Below, piece by piece: positions 26,452-38,267 of a stretch of 64,000 nt of DNA; position 1 is the first letter of the stretch; the number at the start of each line of letters is the position of its first letter. The translations under genes and the position numbers were made by a program. Under the pieces are notes generated by a model that saw nothing but the letters and a program-made list of their open reading frames with translations, did no database searches and was not told where the DNA came from. Source of the DNA: Megachile rotundata (taxonomy: Eukaryota; Arthropoda; Insecta; Hymenoptera; Megachilidae); the NCBI RefSeq assembly GCF_050947335.1, contig NC_134995.1, positions 9,462,501 to 9,526,500 on the forward strand. The letters are read 5' to 3'.

Positions 26452-27439
26452 GTAAGACTTTTTATAAAACTTAAACCAACAAAACCCATTAACATTTTCA
26501 AATCACCCTACATTTTTGTCAAATTTGTCAGAATTTTTTTATCATTTGCCGAAATTTTTTACGTAAACATGGCCAGACATAAAGTACTTTGACTGGAAAT
26601 CTATAATAAATCTTAAAATCTCATGTAACCCTTCGTTCCTCTGAAAGTCATATTTGTTCACTTCAAGAACCACTTCAATAACCACTACATCACTACATTC
26701 ACATTAAAAATTTGACCCATCCTATAAAGTATGATTTTCAAAAAATTATTTCTTATATATACAACACTAATCCTACTGCTTTCAATATTATATAAAGTTG
26801 GAAAATTATAAAATTGTTTGGAAGTCAAAAATCGGTCCTCAAGCCTCAAAAATGGGTCCTCAAGTTTGGTGACAAACTTCTGAAAATCTACCTCGAATAT
26901 TTATGATTAGACTTTAAATTTGTTGTACAAGTGTCACGAGATATTTTATCGAACACATTCTGTAAATTGTTTTGAGGATTTACGACAAAGTTGATCTGAT
27001 AGAAATAACACGATGCGAACTTTCGATTTGATTTATATCATCGATAGTGTCGTTTTACGAGCGTATAAGCAACCGGACACTGGGATGTATTTATCAGAGG
27101 AGGCCTTAGATTAACGGGTCATTATCTGGAGAGTGGTTATGATCCAATTATCGGTGTGTCGTTGATTGCGCTATTATTTATAGTGGAACGCCGTTTCTGT
27201 TGCTCTAACGCGGTGGTAATGACAGCGGCGTCTTGGAGGAAATTGTACACTCGGGTGCAGATCGTTAGGTCTCGCGTGTGAATTTGAAAGTTTATGTATT
27301 TGGAGGTTTTTGGACATGTTACGGTTTTTAGAATTTTTAGTATTTTTAGTATATATTCAATATAATATTTTTATATTGAATTATCAAATTTTTGGATTTT
27401 TGAATTCTGTGAATTTTTGAGTTTTGAAATTTTTCAGAA

Positions 27440-28860
27440 TCATAGTTACAAGTTTACAGACTCTTAAATTTCTAAATTTGTATATTTTCAAAGGACTAGA
27501 TTTTCAAATTTCTATGTTTTTAAATTTGTAAATCTTCAAATTTCTGTTTTCGTAAATCTCTGGATCCTTAAATTCCTATGTCTTCACATTCCTAAATTAC
27601 CAACTTCTTACAGTCAAAAGTTCCTATATTCTCAAATATGTATAAATCCAAATCTCTAAATCTCCAAATTTCCATGTTTCTAAATCCCTAGATCTTTAAA
27701 TTCATATATCTCTAAATCCTTAAATCCCCAAATTCATAGGTCTTCAAATTCCTAAATCCCCTAGTCCCTAGCTCCCCAAATTCATATATCTCCAAATCCC
27801 TAAATTTCCAAATTTCTATGTCCAAAAATCCATAGAACTCCAGATTTCTATAACTCCAAATCTCTATATCTCCAAATTCTCGAATTCCTAAATCCCTAGA
27901 TCCCCAAATTCATATGTCTCCAAATCCTTAAAACCCCAAAATTCCATGTGTACAAATCTCTAAATCTCCAAATCCCTAAATACCCAAATTTCTGTGTCCC
28001 CAAATCCCTAGAACCCCTAATTCATATGATTCTAAATCTCTAAATCCCCAAATTCTCAAGCTTCCAAATCCCTAAATCCCCAAATTCTCAAGCTTCTAAA
28101 TCTCAAAATTCCCAAATTCTCAAGTTTCCAAATCTATAAACTTCCAAATTCTCAAGCTTCCAAATCTCAAAATTCCCAAATTCTCAAGCTTCCAAATCTA
28201 TAAACTTCCAAATTCTCAAGCTTCCAAATCTCTAAATCCCCAAATTCTCAAGCTTCCAAATCTCTAAATCTCCAAATTCTCAAGCTTCCAAATCTCTAAG
28301 TCCCCAAATTCTCAAGTTTCCAAATCTATAAACTTCCAAATTCTCAAGCTTCCAAATCTCTAAGTCCCTAAATTCTCAAGCTTCCAAATCTCTAAATCCC
28401 CAAATTCTCAAGCTTCCAAATCTCTAAATCCCCAAATTCTCAAGCTTCCAAATCTCTAAATTCCCAAATTCTCAAGCTTCCAAATCTCTAAATCCCCAAA
28501 TTCTCAAGCTTCCAAATCTCTAAATCCCCAAATTCTCAAGCTTCCAAATCTCTAAATCCCCAAATTCTCAAGCTTCCAAATCTCTAAATCCCCAAATCCC
28601 TAAATCCCCAATTCCTTATGTCTCCAAATCCCTAATTTCCCAAATTTCTATATCCCCAAATCCCTAGAACCCCAAATTCCTACGATTCCAAATCCCCAAA
28701 CCCCCAAAATCCTACGTCCTAAAATTCCTAAACCCCAGAATCCCACATCCCAAAGTTCCTAAACCCCCAAAATCCCTAAACCCCCAAAATCCTATATCCC
28801 CAAATGCCTACACCCCAAAAATCCCACATCCCCAAATTCTCAACCCACCATAAAATCCTC
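27440..28860. repeat. C/A-rich minisatellite, 32-bp core unit
   Basis: At 28040-28600 a 32-bp unit containing CTCAAGCTTCCAAATCTC recurs almost perfectly more than a dozen times. The flanks, from 27440 and to 28860, are degraded relatives built of CCAAATCC/CCTAAATC words. Confidence 0.9.
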
Positions 28861-29889
28861 AAATCACCAAAAATCCCACAGAAGAAGAAAATATGATTTG
28901 CCGTTGACTGTACGTCGCGTGGTAGGTTATGTACCGCATTAGAGTCAACCACGTGGTTGAACGCTTTCATTCTATCGAACGCAACAGCTGTCGGCTGCTG
29001 GTATTCTAACATAGCGATGTACCACGCAAATCATCGACGTGTGCTTCATATTTCTATTTATCATAGTCCATTTTTTTTCCTCTTCAAGCACTTTTTACAC
29101 TGAACTTGTCGAGATGATGTGTCCTTCTGTTGATTATACATTTAGAAATAGATTTTCTATAACAGTCTTCAAATAGGATTTCCATAACAGAACCATAAAT
29201 ACAATTTCTATGACCGTACTATAACTGCGAGTCTCATATTGGTATTATAAATTGCATGTCTAAAAAAAAATTCTATATAACCTACAGTAGAATCGTAACT
29301 GGAACCTTCATATGAATATCATAAATTTCTAAAAGAATTTTAAATAAAATTTCTCTTCCACAATTACAATTACAAGTTCCCGTAACACAGTTACGAGTAG
29401 CCACTTATATTTTACGCAAAATACAGTTTCGGTAATAGAATTGGTATAATAAAATGTCTGGTCATCTACATTTTTGGTGGCCAACTAGATCGTGAATGAC
29501 GATAGTCATAAATTCCGACGCATAGTAAACGAGAAAAGTGGATTGGCGGCCGGTAATAACGGTACGCGATATTCATTCACAGTGTGCCATCGATTGCAGG
29601 TTATCTCCTGCGATCGATCAGCAACGCGACACCTCACAACGAAAGTGCATTGGGTTCCTATCAACTTGTCAGCTCGCTTCGTTACGCTCGATTACCATAC
29701 GCTTGCCGTGTTACAGATAGAGAAATGTAGATCACTTGTGTATCGCTCGTTTCTTGCACTTAATATTAGCTGGTGCTAATTACCATATCTTTCACGGAAT
29801 AAATTTCTACCGTCGTTTGGTGCGATGACAAGATATCTGCGTGCGACTTCCGTTACGTTGATGTCTATTTTTTTGATGTCTAGAGACTT

Positions 29890-31030
29890 TGGGCTGGGTT
29901 TAGGAGAAGGTTAGGAGGCGAGTTTGGGAGGGTAGGATTTTTAGGGGTAGATTTTGTGGATTGGGGTGGATTAGGTGGGTTAGGTGGGTTTTGTGGATTG
30001 GAAGTGGATTTTGTGGGTTAGGTAGGTTTTGAGGATTGGAAGTGGATTTTATGGGTCGGAGGTAGATTTTGTGGATTGGAAGTGGATTTTATGGGTCAGA
30101 GGTAGATTTTGTGGATTGGAAGTGGATTTTATGGGTCAGAGGTAGATTTTGTGGATTGGAAGTAGAATTTATGGATCAGAGCTGGATTTTGTGGATCAGA
30201 AGTGGATTTGATGGGTCAGAGCTAGATTTTGTGGATCAGAAGTAGACCTTGTCGATCAGGAGTGGATTTGAAGTAGATTTGATGGGTCAGGAGTAGGTTT
30301 TATGGATCAGAAATAAACCTTGTCGATGAGGAGTGGATTTGAAGTAGATTTTATAGGTCAGTGCTAGATTTTGTGGATCAGAAGTAGATTTGATGGGCCT
30401 GAGCTAGATTTTGTGGATCTGAAGTAGATCTCATGGATCAGGAGTGGATTTGAAGTAGATTTGATGCGTCAGAGCTAGATTTTGTGGATCAGAAGTAGAT
30501 TTGATGGGTCAGAGCTAGATTTTGTGGATCAGAAGTAGATCTTATGGATCTGGAGTGGATTTGAAGTAGATTTGATGGGTCAGAGCTAGATTTTGTGGAT
30601 CAGAAGTAAATCTTATGGATTAAGAGTGGATCAGAAGTAGATTTGATGCGTCAGAGCTACATTTTGTGGATCAGAAGTAGATTTGATGCGTCAGAGCTAG
30701 ATTTTGTGGATCAGAAGTAGATTTGATGGGTCAGAGCTAGATTTTGTGGATCAGAAGTAGATCTTATGGATCTGGAGTGGATTTGAAGTAGATTTTATAG
30801 GTCAGTGCTAGATTTTGTGGATCAGAAGTAAATCTTGTGGTTCAAGAGTGGATATGAAGTAGATTTGATGCGTCAGAGCTACATTTTGTGGATCAGAAGT
30901 AGATTTGATGCGTCAGAGCTAGATTTTGTGGATCAGAAGTAGATTTGATGGGTCAGAGCTAGATTTTGTGGATCAGAAGTAGATTTAATTGGTCAGGAGT
31001 AAATTTTATAGATCAGAAGTAGATCTTGTG
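29890..31030. repeat. G/T-rich minisatellite, 40-bp unit
   Basis: A unit of about 40 bp joining GAAGTAGATTTGATGGGTCA with GAGCTAGATTTTGTGGATCA is repeated from 30.2 to 31.0 kb. A shorter GTGGATT-based version precedes it from 29.89 kb. Confidence 0.9.
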
Positions 31031-32559
31031 AACCAGGAGTGAATTATAAGCAATTGATATGGATTGGAACATGTGCAATTGAATTAGGTAGATCAGATCA
31101 TGTCATTTGGATCAGAGGTAGATGTCACTGATTTACATTGCCATCTAGGTGCCATAGATTTGATTTTATGGAGTTGAACTAAGTGTTGCAGATCAGAATT
31201 AGGTCACATCAGAAGTAGATGTTATGCCTCACACCTCATAAAGTCGAATCAGCTTGTAAAGTAGAATTATCTTGAATCACTTGTAGCCCAGAATTAGGTC
31301 ATATCTCACAAGTAGATGTACGTCAGTCTATATAACTACTGGTCATATGGATTAGAAGTGCTACAGAATTAGGTCATAGTCAAGATGACCTAAGACATAT
31401 TAGGCCACTAGACATTATATTAGGTCCACCAGGTCTTAACTACACAAATTTCCAAATATTCAAACTCAACAAAAAATTAATTTAATATCTCCATATCTTC
31501 AAAATCTGAAATCCTACAGCAACCTTGAACATTTGCACCCACAAAGTCCATGAATTAAAAAATTCAAGAGACATCAAACCAACCAGACACCTCCGTACTT
31601 GCTCCCATCTCGTGAAGTAGCCTTCAATCCTTTGTTCTCACGACTTATTTTGGCAGTTCGCAAAAGAACTATTCACTGATCGAATCCCCGTTACGCATTT
31701 CAATAGACGTGCAAAGTATTAGCGTGCCGATTTGTAAGTGTGCCGATCGAAAGGGGAACGAGAAGATATTTCGACTGCTTTGTATATGGGTCACTATTAG
31801 GTACGCACTCATTATGCGAATGCCTGACTTCGGAATTACCACGCCGGTGGAACCGTTATATGTATTTGGCACCATGCCACATCTTCGGCGTGCCCGATTC
31901 ATGGTTAGCATGGAACAACGGACGTGTAAACAGCCGGCGGTGATTTTTATTCAACCGGGGTCCCGTCACTGAAAGAAAAGAACAGGTGTCGCGTTCTATC
32001 GTGCCACGAATCGCAAAGTGGAATAGTAACTAACGTATGGTTAGTAATATGCCGGTGTAACTCGTTTTCTGGTAACGGAATCGGGGTACAGATCGACGAT
32101 GCTGCTTACGGTAATTAACCTTCTATTCGATGCGCACGGTTTCTCGAGGGAACGCATTAATTGTACCACCTTTATAAGATCGTTACACTTTCGATGTGGG
32201 ACAATCATGCCGACTGATTAGAATCGATAACTGTTATAGGACTGGATTAATCGGCTTAGAGACTGGGGAAGAGTATTAGAGACGTTGCATATGTGATCTT
32301 TTCAATTTTTATATTTATGGAATTATATATTTTTATTTTTGCAAATTGCAAATATAGGGTCTTTCAAATTTTTAGTTTTATGAAATTATACATTTTTATT
32401 TTTGCAAATTGCAAATCTGATATAGGGACATTAAAATTGATACTTTTATGAAATTATCAATTATTATATTTGTAAATTTCAAGGCTGTTAAAATTTCAAA
32501 ATCCATGATTCTTAAGTTACTCAAGTTTTTAAGTAACTAAAGTTCCTTATATTTTAACT

Positions 32560-33640
32560 TGGAATTCCCTATATTTAATAAATTCCCCAAATTTCCCAGA
32601 TCCTTCAATTTCACAAATTTCCAAAAATTCCGTATATTCTCAAATTCCCAAAATTCCCTATATTCTCAAAATTTTTTGTATTTTTCAAATTTCCAAAATA
32701 TCCCAAAATTCCCAATATTCCTTAATTTCTCAAATTTCACAAATTCCCTAAATTCCCTAAATTTCATAAATTTTACAAATTTCCTATATTCCCTAATTTT
32801 TCTAAATTTCACAAATTCCCTATATTCCCCAATTTTTCTAAATTTCACAAATACCCCAAATTCCCTAAATTTCATAAATTTTACAAATTTCCTATAATCC
32901 TTAATTTCTCTAAATTTCACAAATTCCCTATATTCCCCAATTTCTCTAAATTTCACAAATTCCCCTAAATTTGATAAATTCCCTAAATTCTCCAGATTCT
33001 CCATATTATCCAAATTTCTCAAATTCTTCAAATTCCCTAAATTCCCCAGATTCTCTATATTGTCCAAATTTCTCAAATTCTCCAAATTCTAAAAATTCCC
33101 AAAATTCCCAAAATTTCCAAGATTTCATAAATTTCCCAAATTTCCCAAATTCACAAAATTCCCTAAATTACTCAAATTACCCAAATTTCCCAATTTCCCT
33201 AACTTCTCTAAATTCCCTAAATTCCCTAAATTTTAAAAGTTTCCCAAACTTCCTAAATTTCCTAAATTTCCTAAGTTCCTTAAATTCCTCAAATTCCCCA
33301 AATATTCCAAATTTCCCAAATTCACAAAATTCCCTAAATTACCCAAATTTCCCAATTTCCCTAACTTCCCTAAATTCCTCAAATTCCCTAAATTCCCTAC
33401 ATTCTAAAAGTTTCCCAAATTTCCCAAATTTCCTAAATTTCCTAAATTTCCCAAATTCACAAAGTTCCCTAAATTACTTAAATTTCCCAATTGCCCTAAC
33501 TTCCCTAAATTCTAAAAGTTTCCCAAACCCAAATTTCCTAAATTTCTCAAATTCCAAAAAATTCCCCATATTCCCCAAATATCCCAAATTAACCAAATTT
33601 CCCAAATTTTCCAAAATCCCCTAAATCTCCAAAATCCCTA
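32560..33640. repeat. C/A/T-rich minisatellite of AAATTCCC words
   Basis: Irregular short units such as AAATTCCCTAAATTTC and CAAATTTCCCAAATTC. Both strands stay open for hundreds of bases, giving Asn/Phe/Ser-rich and Asn/Leu/Glu-rich nonsense peptides, so the open frames here should not be called genes. Confidence 0.9.
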
Positions 33641-34329
33641 AATTTCCCCACCCAAAAATCTATATACTACCCTAAAAATACACGAAACTCGTATGGTCCT
33701 CAAATGTAATAATCCAGCACAATCCAGGGTTAAGAATCGAACGCGATTATCGTGAAACGTGGTCGAGTAAGATCCACAAGATGAACAGCGGTACTCGAAA
33801 CAGGTTGTTCGTGGCTTTTCAGAAATTCCCCGTACACCGGCATCCGAGTGGCAGACAAACGAGCATCCCGAATCCCAGATCGGTGATTTGTCGCACGTAT
33901 CGTCTATCGTCCGACCTGGAATTGCACGAAAATCTATCGGTGGCGACGGTTTTAGCATTGGATCCGCGTAAGTGGATTCGGTACGAACGTTGAAGGCCGA
34001 TAGGTGAAAACCTACTTGCCTACATTCGTGCAGCGTCTTCTACGTGCATCTCGAATTCATCGCACAGACGCGACGGATCGAGACGTCTCGTATCTAGCGT
34101 ATAGTCGGCTTGTTTGTTACTTTCCTTCGTGAAAAAAATGGAGAGGAAGAGCACACGTACCATTAAGCGGTCGCAGGAAACGTTTATTGGGCTAAACGAG
34201 AAGGCAGACTGAAATTTCTCGGATACGTGCAACGCGTGCACATCACCGTTATTTCAGGTTGGGACGATCGTACGATGGCAAACATTGTGGATTTATGCGG
34301 GGAAAATAGTGAATACCGGGGAAAGGGGA

Positions 34330-35440
34330 CATGTTGGGTGTTCGTTGTTTTATTGATGTACTTTTGGGTTGTGGGAAGTTGGGAGGTTATGGGGAGTTAG
34401 AATTTGGGGAGGTAGTGGAGGGACATGTGGACATGTGGAAGGTTGGGGTATTCGGTATTTGGGAATTTGGGAATTTGCAAGTTGGGGGATTTGGGAAATT
34501 GGGGATTTGGTGGTGGGGAATTTGGGAATTTAGATATTTGGGAAATTGGGTATTTGCAAGTTGGGGAATTTGAGAAATTGGATATTTGCAAGTTGGGGAA
34601 TTTGGGAATTTGGTTATTCGCAAGGTGGGGAATTTAGGAATTTCGATATTTAAGAAATTGGGTATTTGCAAGTTGGGGAATTTGGGAAATTAGATACTTG
34701 CAAGTTGGGGGATTTGGGAAATTGGGGATTTGATGATGGGGAATTTGGGAATTTGGTTATTTGCAAGTTGGGGGATTTGGGAAATTGGATATTTGATGGT
34801 GGGGAATTTGGGAATTTGGATATTTGCAAGGTGGGGGATTTGGGAAATTGGATATTTGATGGTGGGGAATTTGGGAATTTGGATATTTGCAAGGTGGGGA
34901 ATTTGGAAATCTGGTTATTTCCAAGTTGGGGGATTTGAGAGATTGAATATTTGATGGTGGGGAATTTGGGAATTTTGATATTTGCAAGGTAGGGAATTTG
35001 GAAATTTGGTTATTTCCAAGTTGGGGGATTTGAGAAATTGAATATTTGATGGTGGGGAATTTGGAAATTTAGATATTTGGGAAATTGGATATTTGCAAGT
35101 TGGGGAATTTGGGAATTTGGATATTTGCAAGTTGGGGAATTGGGGAATTTGGTTATTTGCAAGTTGGGGGTTTGGGAAATTGGATATTTGATGGTGGGGA
35201 ATTTGGGAATTTGGATATTTGCAAGGTGGGGACTTTGGAAATTTGGTTATTTCCAAGTTGGGGGATTTGAGAAATTGAATATTTGATTGTGGGGAATTTG
35301 GAGATTTAGATATTTGGGAAATTAGGTATTTGCAAGTTGGGGAATTTGGGAATTTGAATATTTGCAAGTTGGGGAATTTGGGAATTTGGTTATTTGCAAG
35401 GTGGGGAATTTGGGAATTTGGACATTTGGGAAATTAGGAA
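34330..35440. repeat. G-rich minisatellite, 63-bp higher-order unit
   Basis: Built from half-units of GGGGAATTTGGGAATTTGG and ATATTTGCAAG. A 63-bp higher-order unit with GATATTTGATGGTGG is clear at 34797 and 34860. Because 63 is a multiple of three, open frames run through both strands without meaning. Confidence 0.9.
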
Positions 35441-36729
35441 TTTTGAGATTTGTAATTATGAGGATGTAGGTATATTAGGATTTGGATATATTAGTATTTG
35501 GGGATATTGGGATTTGAGGATATTAACATCTGAGGATATTGGGATCTAGAAATACTGTAAACCTTGATATTTAAGAAAATTCACATTTTCTTTTCACACC
35601 TTAGTACCTCAGGATCTAGGGATTTCGAACAAAAAGCAATTTGGGGTAATTGACATCTAGTCACATTCTGATATTAAAATTTGACACCATATGAATTTCA
35701 CTCTACCAAAAACTGCAAATTTAAAAAATTTGAAGACACTAATCTTTTTTTAAAATTTGGGAATTTAACCATTTTGAAAACCCCTCTTTAAGAATTCGAA
35801 TATATAGAAATGAAAAAAACCTTGAAAGTTTAGTCTATTGAAAAAAAAATTCTCCGAATTTGCAGACTTCCTTTTCTCATCCGTAGAACCACTATAACGA
35901 ACTGTATTCTGTTTCCAATACTTCCGAACACACGTAAGTTCGATCCCGATCGTCTCACGATAGTGAAATCGCTTTTCGTTCTTCCTTATTTTCCAATCAC
36001 TGGAGAGAGTCACGTTCGATCTCCGATACAATATACCAGATCGAGGAAATAAGTGTAACAAAGATATTTTAAAATTGATTTTTTTTTTCAAACACAAATT
36101 TTGCACGAAGAAAATACATTATGTTATATGATTATATTAATTGCACGACATTATATAAATAAATAATATTCTAAATTTTTTTTATTATTTTATTTTGATT
36201 ACAATAACTATCTTCTCGTTTGTAAAATTTCAATGGAGACACTTAAATATCTCTCTGTTATTTATAGTTTTTCAAAGAATATCTCCAAAACAAAATTATA
36301 CTATTTTAAGGAGCACACGTAACGGTAAGGTCATATTTTTCAAGGTCATTTTTGTCCTCAGGACTTTTCCCATGAAACCATGAATAAGAAATATTTAGAT
36401 GTCCTCATTTAAACAGTGAACGTTGCTTGACGACATATTTTAACGAACTCTGCTGGAGATTCTTTTTAAAATAAATACAGACCTCATTAATTATTAATTA
36501 ATTACTACTATAATGATAGAGATGATAAAAATAAAAACCACCACAAAATTCCAATTAATAATTTATTACTATAGTTACATAATAATTTTTAACTTGCATT
36601 CTATAACATATATGTTAGAAATAAACATTGATATGTGGATTTATATTTGTAAGAAACAAATTTAAAATTTAATAAGTTATAAACTATTAATGCAAACTAG
36701 AATTGTATAGTAATTATTTAAGACTGTCT

Positions 36730-37540
36730 TCAGTTAAAACTTTTGAGATAAGTTTAGCATTTTGAGACAAAAGTTTGTGACAAGTTTAATAGTTGAAGAT
36801 ATTGAGGCAAGTTTATTAACAAGTTTATAATTCTGAGTTGTTCATCACTTCCATCACTACCAACTATCTTTGTTTCGATTAAAATTTGTCTCAGATTATT
36901 CTTAAGACAAGTTTAACATTTGAAGATATTGAGACAAGTTTAACATGCAGGACTAAAATTTGAGGCAAATTCAACATCTTCAGGTAAAATTTTGAGGTTA
37001 GTTCAGCATCTTAAAACAAGTTTAATAGTTGAAGATATTGAGGCAAGTTTAACAAGTTTATAATTCTGGCTTGTTCATCACTTCCATCACTACCAAATAT
37101 CTTTGCTTTGTCTAAAATATATATCAGATTATTCGAAGGAACATTGAACGTAGACATATTGGTTTATGAACTCTATTGTTCATCACTTCCATCACTACCA
37201 AATATCTTTATTTTGATTAAAATTTGTGTCATATTATTTGAAGCAGCATTGAAGGTAGACATATTGGTTTATGAACTCTATTGTTCATCACTTCCATCAC
37301 TACCAAATATCTTTATTTTGATTAAAATTTGTGTCATATTATTTGAAGCAGCATTGAAGGTAGACATATCAGTAGACTCCGTTGTTCATTACTTCCATCA
37401 CTACCAAATATCTTTATTTTGATTAAAATTTGTGTCATATTATTTGAAGCAGCATTGAGGGTAGACATATCAGTAGACTCCGTTGTTCATTACTTCCATC
37501 ACTACCAAATATCTGTACTTCGACTATTTGTATCAGATTA
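36730..37540. repeat. Tandem repeat, about 103-bp unit
   Basis: AAATATCTTTATTTTGATTA recurs at about 37200, 37305 and 37406, with decayed copies on both sides (TTGAGGCAAGTTTA words to the left). The intervening marker is CACTTCCATCACTACC. Confidence 0.85.
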
Positions 37541-38267
37541 TTCGAAGTAACATTGAACATAGATTTACGAACCCCACATAAAAGCATCGATTTTCCGAAA
37601 CGCGACAACGGTTCGATGGATTCGTATAGTTGTCGATCGTGTGGCAGTCTGGTGTCATGAGTACAACGAGGTAACGGAGCGAAAACCCGGACATTCGGCA
37701 GGAATTTGGGACAGGTGGCCTAGTGGTCGCACGAGGCGAGCGTCTCTGATAATTGGCGATTAAACACGAGCGAGGCGTCCAATGATGGACCGGTTCGTTC
37801 GTTCAATATTCAACATTTTCTACTAACAATTACTTATGCCAGCTCGTACTCTTCGCGTTTAGAACGACGATGCTCGTAACAATTTTACTACTTCACGACC
37901 TGTTTCAGTTATTATAATTAACAACCCTGCAACGTCAAATTTTTATTGGATGAATTGTATTATTCATTGTGTTATTGTTTTTACTTGTGAAGGTTTTATT
38001 TTAAACTCAAAAGAAACTCGAAAGAATTATACGACAGATTAATTGAAATGTCGTAAGAAGAAAAACAATATTGCAAACTTAATAAGTTTAAACATAAGTA
38101 ATATAATTTTAAATATAAATAATATAACTTAAATATAAATAATATAATTTAAATATAAATAATTAATTTAGGATATATTGTAAATAATTTTGAGTAATTA
38201 TTTAAATAAAGAAATTGTGTTTTCAGCGGCGAATTTACAAATACTCCACCGTGGACGCTAAAACGGT

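Larger units (their letters stand above)
26452..38226 (+). other. Presumed intron 1 of the ZP gene: satellites alternating with unique islands
   Basis: No coding exon recognised. Tandem arrays (27440-28860, 29890-31030, 32560-33640, 34330-35440, 36730-37540) alternate with unique stretches of higher GC at about 28.87-29.85, 31.60-32.27, 33.64-34.30, 35.85-36.05 and 37.55-37.87 kb. The islands resemble unique regulatory DNA and are candidates for epidermal enhancers; that is inference. Confidence 0.5.

Noticed and set aside
27440..28860. CRISPR-like regularly spaced repeats
   Set aside because: The whole unit repeats without unique spacers, and the surrounding genes are animal; it is a minisatellite.
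32559..35367. Long open frames (up to 217 codons) on both strands
   Set aside because: They are by-products of stop-poor minisatellites with periods near multiples of three; both strands and several frames are open at once.
35935..35960. B-box-like GTTCGATCCC
   Set aside because: No A box or cloverleaf upstream and no acceptor stem.
37710..37800. tRNA-like A box (TGGCCTAGTGG) followed by GGTTCGTTCG
   Set aside because: The A-box match is good, but no 7-bp acceptor stem closes it, the anticodon-arm loop would have four bases, and the B box is poor. Likely coincidence.
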